This document shows, one piece after another, positions 33,701-47,225 of a stretch of 64,000 nt of DNA. The stretch is taken from the NCBI GenBank assembly GCA_013396525.1, contig VWYX01000254.1:784242-848241 (forward strand), in the 5' to 3' direction. Both the position numbers and the translations under genes were made by a program. Every line of letters starts with the position of its first letter. Within the stretch, counting starts at the first letter, position 1. This stretch comes from Chaetorhynchus papuensis (Eukaryota > Chordata > Aves > Passeriformes > Rhipiduridae). The notes below the pieces were generated by a model that made no database searches, was not told the origin of the DNA, and saw nothing but the letters and a program-made list of their open reading frames with translations.

Positions 33701-36393
33701 CTTTTTCAAAAACTGAATTAAGTCCGGTAGTCAGGATAGGTGCATGATGTAATTTTTATCAGTCTTTTTTCATAACTCTGTCAGGACTTGGTGGTGTCAG
33801 GTGCAGCTCGGAGTTTGCAGTCTAAACACAAGGTTAGCAACAGCAGCTGGGGACAGACAGATGAGGCGGCAGAGAGAATCAGTGCCATGATGCCAGCCAG
33901 CAGAGCAGGCTGTGGTTGCACCTTAGCAGAGGCTTACGAAGCATCCAGGCAAAGGGGAGCTTGAAGGATCAGCTCAGATGTGTAAAGCATCAGGGTACCT
34001 GTCTGAAAGTGTGGCTGTGGAAAATTGTATCTCAGGCTGAGCTCTCAGGAGGTGGTCTCTTGGCCCAGGGATAAAAGGTAGTGGGGAGAGTGGGTGGAAA
34101 AGAAAAGAAAATGCATTGTGCTGGGGTTGGTGCTCTGGGGTGAGTTTCTGAGGGCACAGAGATGTAAATTGTGGGTCTCTGAAGCAGCATTCAGAGTGGT
34201 TATAAAGGGGAGAGGATTGCATTTGTGAGTGATAGAAGAGATGATGCTGCAGGAACTGAGCAGATGAGAATTTGGCCAGGTTCTTGGCTGTTCAGAATGG
34301 CAGTAAAGGCCATGCCTGAGCAGTGGTACTGGAACTGAACCTGGAAGGTTCAGCTTGGCAGTGCTGATCCTGGGTAAATCTATTGTTGGAAATGCCCCTG
34401 GAAGGGTGACCTTGGTGGCTCTGATGTGGAAAGAAGAGGGAGGCTTGAGTCTGTCTCAGTGATGTGGTCTAAGCTCACAGCTGAAGGACATTGCATGTCT
34501 TTGTTTGAGCAGTCTGGAGTCAGGGTTGAGCCAGGAGCCACCTGCGTGTGTGGGTTGGCTGAACTTGTGTCTGGGATGGGAGTGGTCTTGGAAACGATGG
34601 GAGGAGGCAGCGTTGAGAGCAGGGTGCTGTCATCAGGAGACAAGGGAGGTGAGGAGGATCTTCAGAGAGATTGGGAGAGAGGTATGAGTGGAAACAGGTC
34701 AGAAGAATGGCATGGAAGCCAAAGGAAAATTAATCCTCATGAAGGTGAGATGTCTGAGCAAGGTTGTAGGGAATGCAAGGAGACTGGAGGCAGAGTTGGA
34801 TCTGAGACTGTGAAGACAGTTGTCTGGAAACTAGGCTGTCTCTTTGGCCAGAAATGTTGGTTTCTGTATGTCTGCTTTTGATCTCGCTATGAACATTAGT
34901 AAAATATTTCCATTTTTCTGGCAAAGTGGATGTCCCTAGACCGTGCAGCTGCTCAGTGAAAGCAGCTTTGTTATCAGGATGGTGGCCAACATTGCAATGA
35001 CATTATACAGCTGTTTGGGGCTCTGCACTTTTGTCTGCATTCATCACCTGCTTTTGAACTGGTCCCAGTTCTCATTGCTGACCTACTGGAAACCTCTGCC
35101 TTGCACCAAGCTAATGTTTATCAGACTGGAGAGGCTTTGGATAAAACAATTCGCGTTCCAGGGAACTCGAATGTTTTGACAAAACCTCAGTCTCATCCCA
35201 AAATCTCCAAGCAGCTCCAGCCATCGATGACTTTGACATCTGTGCTCTGAGCTGAGCACAAAGAGAAGACGCCGTATTTCTTTAGTTGGTGCCAGGCTAT
35301 TGTGATGGCTGATGCAATGTTTTGGCAGCTAAGCTGTAGCAATGAAGGTTTGTGCTGTAGGACTCAGTTCTAGCAGGAGTTTTAAGGCCTTAATATTAAA
35401 AAAAAGAGCCTCACTGAACTGGCAAACGGCCAAGTCATAGTACATAACCTCTGAGCACTCCAGGAGTATTTTCGTAGCAGCTGGATGAGGAATGAGTTGA
35501 TAGAGACAGAGCAGGGGGAGTTCGAAGCACAGCCCCTCAGATCATTTTTCAATATGCTGGGTTGTCCCTGCACTGCCTTGGCAGGAAACCCAAACCCTGC
35601 TGCAGTGTCTCCTTGGCCGCCTCCACGTTGGAGCTGCCGGTGTCCGTGTGCCGGGGCTCGGGGTGTGAGCGAGAGGTGTTTACACTTCTCATCCAGTGGG
35701 AAAGCTGGGAGCAGAGCACAGGCACTGCAGGCTGTAATGTGATAACAGGTTTGCCCCCGTCACTCACTCCTGCTGCTACTAATAGAGCAAGAGAGGGAAA
35801 TTCCTCAGGCGTGTGGGATCCCTCAGCTGTGGAAAAACCACCATCCTGGTCTTTCCCACTTCTTCCAAGCCAGCGGCTGAGCTGCTACTCCTAATACAGA
35901 CTAATGCCAGGCACCTAACATAGTAAACAGACAGGGTACACTGAGTATATCAGGTCCAGGTTTCCCAGAGAGGGCTGCAAAGTCTCAGCCCTCCATTACC
36001 ACTGCCTTGTGTGGCTGTGTGGCCTGAGACAGGAGGGTGACAGGGAGAAAATCCCCATCCCCAGCAGAGCCACATCTCCCCAGGAGCAAGGAAATGACCT
36101 CCCAAATGCAAAGTGCACTGGCCACAGTGCATGACTTTACTGGCCTCCTGCTTCTGTGGCAGTCAATAAAATTTTTTCCATGGTTTTTACATTTGGGTTT
36201 GGTAGGACAGGTGGTGCTGCAGTGGCCTGGCAAAGGGGTTTGGATGACCGGGGTGTGTGGTAGTTTCTTCCTCAGTAAACCCACTGGTGGATGAGTTTCC
36301 TGAACCAGTAAATTCATGTGAGCACCTGCCCCAGCTGAGGTTGACGCCTTAGGTTTTAACTTTTATATTTTTCAAATCCTGTACTGCTCAGTG
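30766..36393. other. Noncoding, no gene recognised
   Basis: No coding segment, RNA gene or recognised repeat was found. Frames such as 34426-34881 (+, 151 codons) are rich in Gly, Glu and Arg because the DNA is purine-rich, and they match no family. Between 33.9 and 34.8 kb the plus strand is distinctly G/A-rich. The remainder is ordinary noncoding DNA. Confidence 0.45.
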
Positions 36394-36776
36394 TGTAACT
36401 CTGAAGTTTCCTGTAGCCTGTTCATTTCTGCTCTCTCCTGCTGGGCACACACAACAAAGCCTCTCCGGGCCTGCTCTCCAAGGACACCCAGACCATCCTT
36501 GGCCCAAAAAGTAGAAACCAAAGAGCCTCTGAGGGGGGCAAGCTGAGGGGAATTCCATCATTAAACTGAAGCTTTAATTGGAGAATTAACCCTGGTATGC
36601 AAATGAACCAAACCTATAAAAGTGTGAAGAACTCCTGACCTGGGGTCCATCTTGGGGTCCATCTTGGCAGCAGCCTCTGGCTCCCCAGGGGTACCTTTGA
36701 AGGTCTTTCAAATGAATATCTACTTCATTCCCTTTACTCCTGTCTAGTCTCTGTTTCTAGGAGGCCTCTTAAGACA
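36394..36776 (+). mobile_element. Solo LTR of an avian endogenous retrovirus
   Basis: A segment of about 383 bases begins TGTAACT and ends AAGACA, fitting the TG...CA ends of retroviral LTRs. It carries a TATA box (TATAAAA at 36615-36621) and a tandem duplication of TGGGGTCCATCT at 36641-36664. About 90 bases after the TATA box is AATGAA at 36711-36716, where songbird LTRs of this type have AATAAA. The tail CTACTTCATTCCCTTTACTC...GTCTAGTCTCTGTTTCTAGG resembles the U5 end of LTRs I recall from songbird ERVL-type elements. No gag, pol or env sequence flanks it, so it is a solo LTR or isolated relic. No target-site duplication was found, so both ends are approximate. It is an old, non-functional genomic copy. 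Confidence 0.6.
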
Positions 36777-39700
36777 TTAAGGTCCCTCCCAGCTTCCAGC
36801 AATACACCGTGCACACATTGCCCTGCTATGGTGAGCTGGGATGGAGGAGCCTGGGAACAGGAGTGGCTGTGTGGTACAGCAGTGCTGGAGCCGTGGCAGA
36901 AAGCATTTGCCCCAAGTGCTTCTGTGTCCTCTGTGCGCCCACACTACCTCCTGTGCTCAACTTTGGTGCAGATGTTCCCGTTATGCTCCAGTTTGTCATC
37001 CAAAAGCTTTGAGATTTTCTCACTCCTCTGAGGCCAGCAGACATGGGTAATTGTTGAAGGCTGCTCTTTGACAGGCCATTTTGGCCATGTGAAATTACTT
37101 GAGAGGGTGTTTCCTTGCTGTGAAAACAACTTAATGAGTTCCTCTTGTCCTTTTCCAGGTTTTTGGTCTCATTGACACACTCAAAGGACCACTTTGGTGG
37201 TCTGGGAGGTGTTGCTGTGCTGAGGAGAGGAAGGTAGAGATACGGTCTGACACAGAGAGAGTGCTCATTTTGGTGAGCCCTACTGTCCTGTGTGCTTGGG
37301 GACCTGTGAAGCTCCCCAGACCAGCCCATATGGGTGTGGGAGCCATGCTGGGAGGGAGAGACACCCCTCTGTGGGACTTGTGGCTGCAGTGCCCCAGGGA
37401 GCAGTGCCGAATAAATGTGTTTGCATGTGCATCCACTTTAACCACTCTTTAAATGTGCAGCTGTTCTCCACGGCAAACTATTGTACGAGAGTAACGGGGT
37501 GACCCCAATTCCCCTTTCGCTCCTGCAAAACCTGTTCAATATTCTCTCTCGTGTCTGAGAAACTACTGCAGAAGGGACTTTCCCTCTCTCACACTCTTTT
37601 TCACTTTGTAACAAGAACAGTCTTTCATTGTTAGATTTCAAAATAATCCTCTTCTGTCAGAGTCTGACTCCTACATCCAGCAGCAGGGCTGGACCCTGTA
37701 CCAGAAAACTGTGCAAAGGAGGTGATGCGTGTCTGGCCACCCATTGCTTTTCCTCTCAGTTTCCCAGGAATTGCTGCAAAATCATTCCCTACTGCTGTGG
37801 CCAGTAGAGTAATGCGAAGGAGGGTCTGGCTCCAAGGCCGTTGAATGGTGTGCAGTCCCTAAACTGCAGAGGATTTTGGACAAAGTCTTAAAGGAAAAGG
37901 CTGGGTAGGGATTTTCAGGGAAGAGCCTGCTGCCAAGGAGAGCGGCACCAGCCTGAAGCCGGGGCTGTCCCCCAGCCCTTTGTTCCTCGGGGTGGTCGGC
38001 TTCCTCCACCCGGCGCGGCACAAAGAGCCTTTGGGAACGGGCCCAAAACTGAGGGGTGGCAAAATGCAGTTAGTTCCCCTGCTTTTGTAAAAGGCATGTC
38101 TGGCTGCCAAGGGAAGTTTCCGTATCCTGCTGCCTTGTGTTCGCTGGGGCTCGTCTGGGACCCGCTGTGCCTCCGAGTCCTCAGGCTGCGGCCGGAGTCT
38201 GGGAGCTTTGCTCCTTCCTTTATACACGGGTGGAGAAGACAACGGTCAAGTGTTTTCAGCTTTTCTGGCTGATCTGTGCTCATTACAAAGCCGGCTGCCC
38301 GGGCCAGTTTTCTGATGTGCGTTGGGTGTCCTGGGGACATTTGCTTTGCTTCTGCTGGGGCTGAGCTTGTCCTGGAGACAGAGGGCCTGGTCAGAAGCTT
38401 AGGGAAGATGCTGAAAAGATGGCTCTGAGCTTGAGGGTGCCCTCCAAGAAAGACCCAGTCTAGGGCAGAGGGGTGAGTGAGCTGCCTTGCTTAGGAAGCA
38501 AACGTAGTGTGGGGAAAGCACTAAATCCTAAAGACACTAGAGAAAATTGCCTCCCTCAGTGTGTTTTGGCTTGAATAAATTGTGAAGGTTGTCAATAAAT
38601 AACCTTTTTATCAGGCAAGATGGGTCTTCTGGTCCAGATCCTTTCCTTGTGGTTAATCTCGTGGCGAAGGGGTTTTGCCAACACTCAGGGCACAGTACTG
38701 GGACAAACCACAGCACAGGCTTTGTAAAAGAGAACTAAAGAAAAAGACCAGAGATACAGATGATCAATTAACAGTGTTTGTTGGGAATTACTGTGATGTG
38801 GAGAAACTTTTCACAGGTTGGTGCAATTACCTGGTATCAAGATGGTGTTTAAGCTGTAAAATCCATCCATAGTGGTATGATGGGCAGTGGGTTATGAGAA
38901 TGAAAGCAGGCTGTCATTAAATTGAAGATGCAGTTACAGGAGGTGTTTTCATTTGAGTTTATGCAGTGTGACAATTTGTATGCAAAAGATTCCTACTTTG
39001 GGAAAATGTAGGGGTATGGCTTTTGTTAATTTTCTCTTAAGACTGCACTTTTGGTGCGAATTCATGTACTGGAGCATTAAGGCTGTCTTCCACAAACACA
39101 CCTTTCAGGCCACCCAGACAGGGCTTGGGTCCATTAGACTGGAGCAGCTGCAGGCAGCTATCATACTGGATCAGCCAAAGATAGCATGAGCATACTTAAT
39201 CTTGCATGTGTGCCTAATATGAAAATAGCAATAAATGAAAATCTGCCATTTGTTTGACAAGAGCATCCCCCAGTCTGGAGAGCACTCCCCTCGACGGCCA
39301 CGTTTCGTGCAGAAGAGAAGTCAGAGCATGCAGAGAAACTCTGGAATGTGTTATGTGTTTGATATGAAAAGCATGTGAGGCTTTTTTCCTGTTTTCTGGA
39401 GGGAATTAATGTAATGGAGCTGCCACCTTTCATCAGTCAGATTTGGTGGCAGCTGAGCTCAGGGACAGTAGCGGAGAGGAGGGCGTCTGAAAGGTGTGGC
39501 GAGAACTGGAATTTGCATCACAGAGAGGAAGGGATTTTTCTGTGCGTCTGCAGGAGAATTGAAGGGCTGTTCTTTGGTGTTTGCTTCTGTCAGAGACCCT
39601 GACAGATTTTGGGCTGGGCTGAGCCCGCTGGGGTGGGCACAGAAAGCATCTGGATGTGCAGCAGACGTTGCTGCCAAAGAAAACCAAATCCTTTTTTTCA

Positions 39701-42700
39701 GAAAGACTGTCAGGGTTATTTAGAGGTAGGTTTAAAAAGCGCTGCTGTTTTCCCTGCAGTGAGGAGTACCTCTCTCTGAACTCTTCCCGGAGGATAGGCT
39801 ACACTGCCAAGTAGGAGGGAAACATCCCAGCCTGAGCTCGCATCTGAGTGTGTCTGAAACACAGTGGAGCTGACACAGTTCAGCAATCTAAGGGGAACTC
39901 TAGTTCAGAATTTGGTGTTCCAGGTATTTAATGTCCTATATACAGTTTTACAACCCATGTATTCAGAATTTTTTATTGAAGATGTTTATGTACAGTGTCT
40001 AGCACACTTACATTTGCTCTTACTTGCTACAGCCATAATTTTGCTAGAAACCGTGTGGCCCTGCTCCTGCTAGCCCAAGTCTTGACCTTACCAGTGTACA
40101 AGCACCTCCTGGGCTGGGATGACTACCAGGATGTCTCACAAGGGGCCATACAGGCAGAAGACTCTCAGCAACTCACCAGAGATTACACATCCTCAGGACC
40201 TGCCCCAGCAGGACATTTGGATGGGTGGTGCAGGGGATTTTGGACTTGGTTGCTGCCCTACTTGCCCCTGTGGAGCTCACAGCACCAGAGCTGCTGCTCT
40301 GAGACACATTTCTCTTGAGCAGTTTTTTGTTTTGGCTCAGTCTTGGCATCTCTGAGGCTCCTGGGATGGAGCTGCCACAGCTTGCTGTAGGCATAAACCT
40401 GCTGTCCTCCCAGTGGCTGCCCCCAAGGTTTTTGGCTGTGCTTGGCAGTGTGGAAACTACCTGCAGCTCTCAGGACACATCAAGCCTCTTTCTGTCCCTT
40501 TACAAGAGTTTCTCTCACCCACAGAGCAGCAGAGCTGAGCCACCTCAGAAAAGCAGGTGACTGATGTGAATTAACAAGAAAGTGGAGAAAGCAGGCGTCT
40601 TGTTTTCTTCCTGAAGTTTCTGGGGAGATGTCTGAAACCTTGGTACATTCCACCCGTGAGTGATGTAATTAACAGGAGTTGAACTCAGCTCTTGCTGTCG
40701 GCGTACGCCTTGAGAAGCTTGAACAATTCTATTAAAACTGTACCACTGCAGATAGAGCTAAAGACAGAGGATCTTCCCACTTGTATATGCCACCAGTTTC
40801 TGTCATCCCTAGGACATATCCTGAGGTCCTTGGCTTTTTTAAGGAAGCATTTACCTATGCCAAATCCCAAGATTTTTTTTTTCCAGAGGAGGTTGTACAG
40901 GGAGAATCAGAATGAAAATTGGGCGCAGACCTGGGGGTTTGTTTTCTCTCTTCCAAGCACTTTGAGTGAACTGATATGATGGGGAAAGGGTCGCTTTGTC
41001 AGCCTTAAACAGGCTAACTGGTTTCACCTGGCACAGGGGGCTGAAGAAGGGACAGAGGTGGGAGATAAAGGTTTTGGTGTGAGAGTGGCTAGGTGGGGTA
41101 GTCTCACTGCAGACAGCAAACCCAGGATACCAACCTGTCTTTACCTTTCCCCCTCTTGCTGCTTTAATACTTAATGGCAGCATCTTAGACACTTTACAAG
41201 TATTTTGGGATATGGGCTGGTTTTATGTATGCTATAAGCTTCACAGAGCCTGGCACTGAAGGGCTCAGATCCAGACAAATCCTGGGGCCCGCAGGGTGGA
41301 CACCCAAGGTTTCCTCCTTTGGCATGGGGACTGTCACAGTGGCGGGAACCCCTCGTGTCAGACAGAAAGTGCTACCTGCTTTTTCACTGTTGAATCCCTT
41401 GTGCCTGCATTTTTGACTGTTCATTTGCCTGGATAATATAAAAATAAGAAGAGGCTTTGTTCCCTCCTCCCACTGTAAGGCATTATTCTCAAGCTCCCAT
41501 TCCCTCCTCCCGGTGCAAGGCATCATCCACAAAGAGGTGATCACTGCAATAATCCAATTTCCCACCTCTAAAACAACCAGTTTCGACTGAGTATTTGCTT
41601 GGCATTCACACACTGAACAAGAAAATACCATGGTCTGTAAGCCTCTCGTTTGAGTGAATCACCGTATGAGCAAGGGGCAGCCACTGGGTCTCAGACTGCA
41701 GCTGGGAATTCTCCTGACAGAAAATCTTATTTTAGTGAAAAACCTCAGACATGGGGATCTTTTTATTTGAAGCCTATCACCATCCCATCCTTCCACCCCC
41801 TGCAATTTTCAGCTGAGATAAGCCAAGTCTCTGGAGTATATTGTGTTCAGAGTGACCTTCAGTAAGTCAGCGCCACGACCTCGGTGCCATGCCCGAAGCA
41901 GATCTCTCTGCACCTGCCAATATAACCAGGAATCTGCTATGTGGAGCAGAAGGTGTTGCTTCTTGGTGGACCTGGCAATTGGTTTGAAACCTCCTGTTCA
42001 GTCTGAATTTCAATCTGGCATTGAATGTGTTTTTTTGCCTGGTTTCTAAATGGATAAAATCCTTCAGTTTCTTATTTTGTCTGGTAGTCATTTTTGTACT
42101 GTGTACATTTGTGAAGACTGGCTTTCTTATGGATTGCCCTTATCCTGCTATCTCATCACTGCAGTTACTGCAGGCCTAGTCAGTATTTTTGATTCATGGC
42201 TGCATAAAAAAAATATGTTATTCAGGACAGGACACTGGCAGAACTTGTGACATGATTTAGGAGCATTTGATGATCTCTTAGTTATTTAACCTGAAGAAAG
42301 TGTTAAGCCTGTCCTCCCACCACTGTACATGACATAAATGAAAAAGTGGAGGGAAAAAGAAGCTAGAGATCCACTCTTCTGCAGATGGCTAACACACATG
42401 AAAAGGATTTTGTATTATGTATTTGCTTAATTTAAGTAAAGATAGCATTACTAGTAGGTAGTACCTGGCTGGCATTTACATCTGTCAAGCCTAAATGAGA
42501 GTAGGGTGTTTGTGAAGTTGAGTGATTTAACATGGCAGTCTTTTTTCAGCTGTTATCTATTTCAGGAATTTCAAATCTTTCTAAATGAAACTTTTCTCCT
42601 TCTTGTCTGGCTTCAGAGCAGGGGAAAATTTTACTGGAATAAACAAATAAATCATTTCAGTAAAATCATACTGGTGGGCAGGGGGGAAAAGGTGGAGGAG

Positions 42701-44769
42701 AATAGAGTAACTACTTTAACTCAATGAAATAGTGACATGGATGAGCGAAAGAGGGAATAAAAGGGAGAGAGAACATGTGATTATCCAGCATCCCAAATGT
42801 GCAATGTTAACAAAACTTTCATGGCAAGGGATGGTTAGCAATTGGCTGGGTATGTCAGGATTAAGAGCAATTGCTCAGCCTGCTGGGAAGCCTCACTGCT
42901 CAGGTGATGGAGCGAGAATTCCCCATTTATTCAGCAGCCTCCCTGTGAGCCAGAGAATCAGGTCCTAGTGTCAGACTTGGGCAGGGAGACTGGCAAGTTC
43001 TCCCTCCCAAGTCTGAAAGAGAATTTCTCATAAAAGCTGATTGTGCGTGGTGGAAGCCAGGGTGAGTGCTGCCCTTACACACAGTTCCTTTATCATGGGT
43101 CCCTTAGGAGGGAATGACAACTCCCAGCCATTTGGAAGAATTTTCTCATGACTGTTCCAGATGCATCCCTCTCACATTGAGCTCTTACCAGTTTGCACTA
43201 CTGTCCACTTGTTTTCTCCTTGTCTTTTTTCCTTTTCTGCCTTGTCCTGGTTTAAAACTTCTTCCAGGTCACAGCTGACTGGTGCTAGCACAGGTTCTCT
43301 CTCCAGGGAAGCTGGAGGCACCTGGCAAGACAAATCCTGCTGCTAAAAGCTGTGGACAGTGAACATTAAGCAGCAATTAGTGTGGCCTGAGCTTTTTGCA
43401 GTGGTGCAATACCAGGAAAGTGGATAGCGTGCAATTACTGCTGGTGGATTTACTGCAGTCGCTTGGTGTGGGTGAGACAAGGATGGGAGCGAGCTGTTGG
43501 TGACTAATCGTATTTCCTCAAGGGTCTGGACTTTTCTTGAAGGTCTTTCTCTAGGCTAGACTCATCTAAGGAACTCCTGATAGCTTCTTGACAGATCACC
43601 TGTCTGGCTTCTTATCTGCTGCTGAGCCGTGAGTCCCAGGTGGGATTAAGCACCCTACAAGGCAGAGTCACTAAAATTCAAAGACATTGATTCACCCTTG
43701 TGGATTGCGATGTGCTTTTCAGAGGTACAGGCCTTTGAAGAAGCAGCAACAATGGATTTTGAGCTGGTCTCAAGGAATAGGTGAGAGAGGAACCATGCCA
43801 GTTTTAATCTGCAGCAGCTAGGGTTTTATTGTTGAGTGCCAGACTAGCAGCTGGAGAATGCTGGGGAGCATGTTGAGCTTTGATGTTTTCAAATTGTGGT
43901 CCTGGGGGATTTCAGTGTAACCAAAAATGTTTGAAGTGCTGGCCTCTTGCCACAGTTTAGGATGAGGAATGTTTCTGAAAACCTTCACAGATCTGCGTGG
44001 AACTGGAGTGCGTTTTTCCCATGCAATCCCAGGCAGGACTGAGACGGATGTACTGTGGAATTGTATTACTGTCTTAGGACATCTCTAATTTACAACCCCA
44101 GGGCAACAGCAAAATACTAAGGACCAGATTGTCAGGATGTAACTCTAACTGAATACCTCGTTCTTATGATCTTGGGGACAAGGAATATCCAGTAGTTCAC
44201 ATTTCTAAAGTGCAATATGATTTCCAATGCCTAGATTTTTATAAAGTGACCTAAGTTCAGTTTGTGTATATACATCTTTGCTTCTGTACATGCAAAAAGT
44301 CCTACAGAAAGCAATTATTTTTTTTTAATAAGGCAGTAATATGGCTCCTGCTAAAGTGGTCATAAAGGTAAAACACAGAATGCAAACCATTAGATTAGTT
44401 GTATTTAACAAGTTTCCAATTCTGGCCTGAAAGGAATTAGTGTAACATCTGAGGGAAAAATAGGGGCCCCATTTTGTTGCTCTTCAGCGATGATTATAAA
44501 GAAATTGCTCACTTATATCCATTAGGAAATTGTGAGTTCTGCAACTCATGAAATATTATCAGAGAAGGAACTTTGTCACTCATTGGTGTTGGCGTGTATT
44601 TAATCAGCAACGTTCAGTGGGACATTTTCCATATACTTTATAAAGAAGCCCTGTGAATGGAGAGCTTTTCCCTCTCTCCCTTCACAGCCCCTTACCGTGC
44701 TTTTCCCTTCTCACCTTCATTCCCTGCCAATGCCTGCATTTGGCTTGCAGAGCTCTCACACAGGTCACT
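36777..44769. other. Noncoding, no gene recognised
   Basis: No gene is supported. The 167-codon minus frame at 36826-37329 lies just after the LTR, but its peptide shows no retroviral or cellular domain and it overlaps several plus frames. A modestly CpG-rich patch at about 37930-38200 again opens frames on both strands. The interval 42.2-42.7 kb is AT-rich. Near 39120-39180 a string resembling ACTGGATCAGCCAAAG might be a relic of an old reptilian interspersed repeat, but it is too short to call. Confidence 0.45.
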
Positions 44770-45370
44770 GAGAAGCTTTCGGCCAAGAAACGGTTTAAAG
44801 GGCCGGTTTTGCAGTAGACAATTAGTCTCTTCTGGCAATATCCTAATTAATCCTATTATTAGGCTTTGCCACTAATTGCTGTAGGAGAGGTCTGGCCCTA
44901 ATAAAAGCCACCCCCTTTGGCGAGGTGCCTCCCGTGCAGGCTGGCCCGGGTGGTGGAGCGGCAGACGCTCGGGATGGAACGGTGTGCGCAGCAATTTGCC
45001 TTTGCGCCGCTCCGCCGGCCGCTGCCGCAGCTGGCAGCCGGCAAGGAGTGATGTGGCGTGGAGCTCCTTCCTGGATATCTGGGCAGTTTGATTCGGGGGC
45101 CAGGACCACGCAGTGTGTGCTCAGTGATGCATCCCAGTCTTCAGGTGCATGATGTGCCGCCGCAGTCTGCGGATAAAAGGCTTTAGATTAAAAGCCTTGA
45201 TCACCTCCCGTTAATGCTTCACACGCCAACGGGGCTTTTAAAAGATTGTCTCGATGATAAAGTGAGTGACCTTCAGATCCAAGGGTTTCAGAAGTGCCAG
45301 CTATGCCCTCCTATTAGTTTATTATTACCGGTTATAATGTCCTGCTATAAATTGGATGAGACTGGGTGTA
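44770..45370. promoter_or_regulatory. Strong enhancer-like block with CpG core
   Basis: The best regulatory candidate in the window. The left part (about 44770-44910) packs TAAT-type sites: GACAATTAGTCTC, CCTAATTAATCC, CTATTATTAGG and CACTAATTGC within about 65 bases, a density well above the surroundings. The middle (about 44920-45060) is GC- and CpG-rich, with TTTGCGCCGCTCCGCCGGCC. The right part (about 45150-45370) returns to AT-rich sequence with GATAAAAGGC, GATTAAAAGCC, CCGTTAATGC and CGATGATAAAG. The plus frame at 44925-45152 and minus frame at 44843-45109 are alanine-rich products of the CpG core, with no splice support. An enhancer or a small CpG-associated promoter is the likely identity. 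No transcription start can be fixed. Confidence 0.45.
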
Positions 45371-47225
45371 GCACTGAGACTGAGTTCATTCGTTCTCCCC
45401 AGTCCCCATCTCACTGGGACTGTGTTTCTCTTTGCTCTCACTGAGCAACTGTTCACACCTTCACAGTTTCCTGCACTACTCCCTGAATTTTGCTCCTCAG
45501 CGTTTTTTAAGCTGGGTAGAGTTCTCCATCATCCAAGGAGCATGCTTCAGTTTTCATGCTAAAAGCAACTGCCAGCCTTGTGTAAGTGGCGCCGGGTGCT
45601 TCTGGCCCATCAGCCAGAGGCAGGGTTTTCCCTGATGCAGCAAAAAATGGGAGAGCATTCTCTAAACAAAGGCAGGAGGGAGGGAAGAGGCCAAACAAGT
45701 GACTGTCACAGAGCTTTTGTACTGCAAATTGCATGCCAAACAGGAACCTCTTGTTTTTCAGGAGCTACGTGTCCTTGAATTGGCTGGTGCTCATCTCTCT
45801 TGCTGAGCCCTTCCTGCTGAATCACACAACCTCACCTGGCTGTGCTATGTGGGTGATGCAGCAGGGGGATACAATGCTGGGTTCAAGAGGGTCTCTGAAA
45901 CTCTAATGAAATTTTTCTGAACTAAGCATGGCACCAGGCAAGTCTGGAAAACTTGTTTGTTGCTTATGATATGGGACCATTTGGAAGAGTAGTTGTTATC
46001 ATTAATTTTTCCTTCCCTGGCTGTTCTGTAGAGGCTTCTGCTACCCAGTCCTCTGCCAGAGCCTGATTCTGCAGCCCTCCCCTGGGTGGGTGCATCTTGA
46101 TTTGATGAATGCTGCAGCAAGCCATGGTGACCACTGGCAATGGCCCGATTCAGGTTACACATCTCATTTCCCTTCATACTTTTCTGGCTGTGTGTATCAG
46201 ACTCTGCTTTGCTGTGTGGCTCTGGAGCAACCACAAGTGGTACAGTTTCAGCAGGCTGAGAGTGTTCTCAGCATATCTCCAAAAGCTCTCAGCACGGCAC
46301 AGTGTCCTTTACTTGTGCCCCCTGGTGTTATGTGGAAATCAGTAAGGCTTCCCCCTTATTTTAATAGCAGCCCAAATGGCTGTAGCAAGTATAAAACTCT
46401 GTGCTTGGTCCAGCTGGCAGTTCATAGAGCTGGATTTGCCTTGGACATGGCATTTCCAGCAGGTGGTTTAACCTGCAGTCCTTATTCCTTGCCAGTTGAA
46501 CCCTTAGGTGTGAGATGCCTAAAAAACACCTTCTTTACCTCTCCAGAAATCTGCTCGTTTAGACCAAGGAAGGTGACTGTGGATGGTAACAGAATTGATA
46601 CACAAAGGGTGAAAATCCTCCCAGAAATGTCTTTTCAGTCCAAGGAAGTGACTCTTCCACTCCTACTCACTGATTAACATTGGGTTGGTGAGTGTGCTAC
46701 AGACCAGGGGAGAGAAACTACTCCTGAGATGAGGCTGGCAGGGTTTGGTCCAGCTCCTGCATCCCATCTCTCTGCTGGCCTTTGCAGCTCACCTTTCTGC
46801 ATTTACTGCTGAGCTTTATGGGTCTGCAGAATGATTTCTGGAGCTCTTTCAGATCAATACACTGTAGAGGTCCCTCTCTGGAGGGCATGTTCTGACATGA
46901 TATTACCCTGTCATCGGCTCTTTTCTCAGTTTATAGCTTTCCTTAATATTTAAATGGGTTTCTTGCTGCAGTGCTTGTGCCCCGTTTACCCAAATAATCT
47001 ATAACTCAATGACTTCTAAATCCACTTCACAAGTTGTTATATTCATTATAAATGAGTTGTAGTGCAACCTGCATCTCAAGTAGATATTCTCATCTGGAGG
47101 TCTGTGCTGAGATCCAGCAGGAGCAGCGAATATATTAAACCCATAAAACCCCCAAGACATCCCGTACCATACAAAATGAGCTCTAACTACTGACTTTATC
47201 CCTCCTTATCACTTCTATTCGCCAG

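Noticed and set aside
34426..34881. 151-codon Gly/Glu/Arg-rich plus frame
   Set aside because: Explained by the purine-rich strand bias from 33.9 to 34.8 kb; no domain.
36826..37329. 167-codon minus frame just after the LTR
   Set aside because: Considered as a possible retroviral remnant, but no protease, polymerase, capsid or envelope motif is visible. Multiple plus frames overlap it.
39120..39180. String resembling ACTGGATCAGNCCAAAG of old reptilian repeats
   Set aside because: Only about 16 bases match a remembered pattern, with no extension on either side.
46090..46677. Longest open frame, 195 codons on the plus strand
   Set aside because: No domain, repeat or family pattern. A second 78-codon plus frame overlaps it. 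There is no promoter or splice context, and a frame this long is expected by chance in 64 kb scanned six ways.
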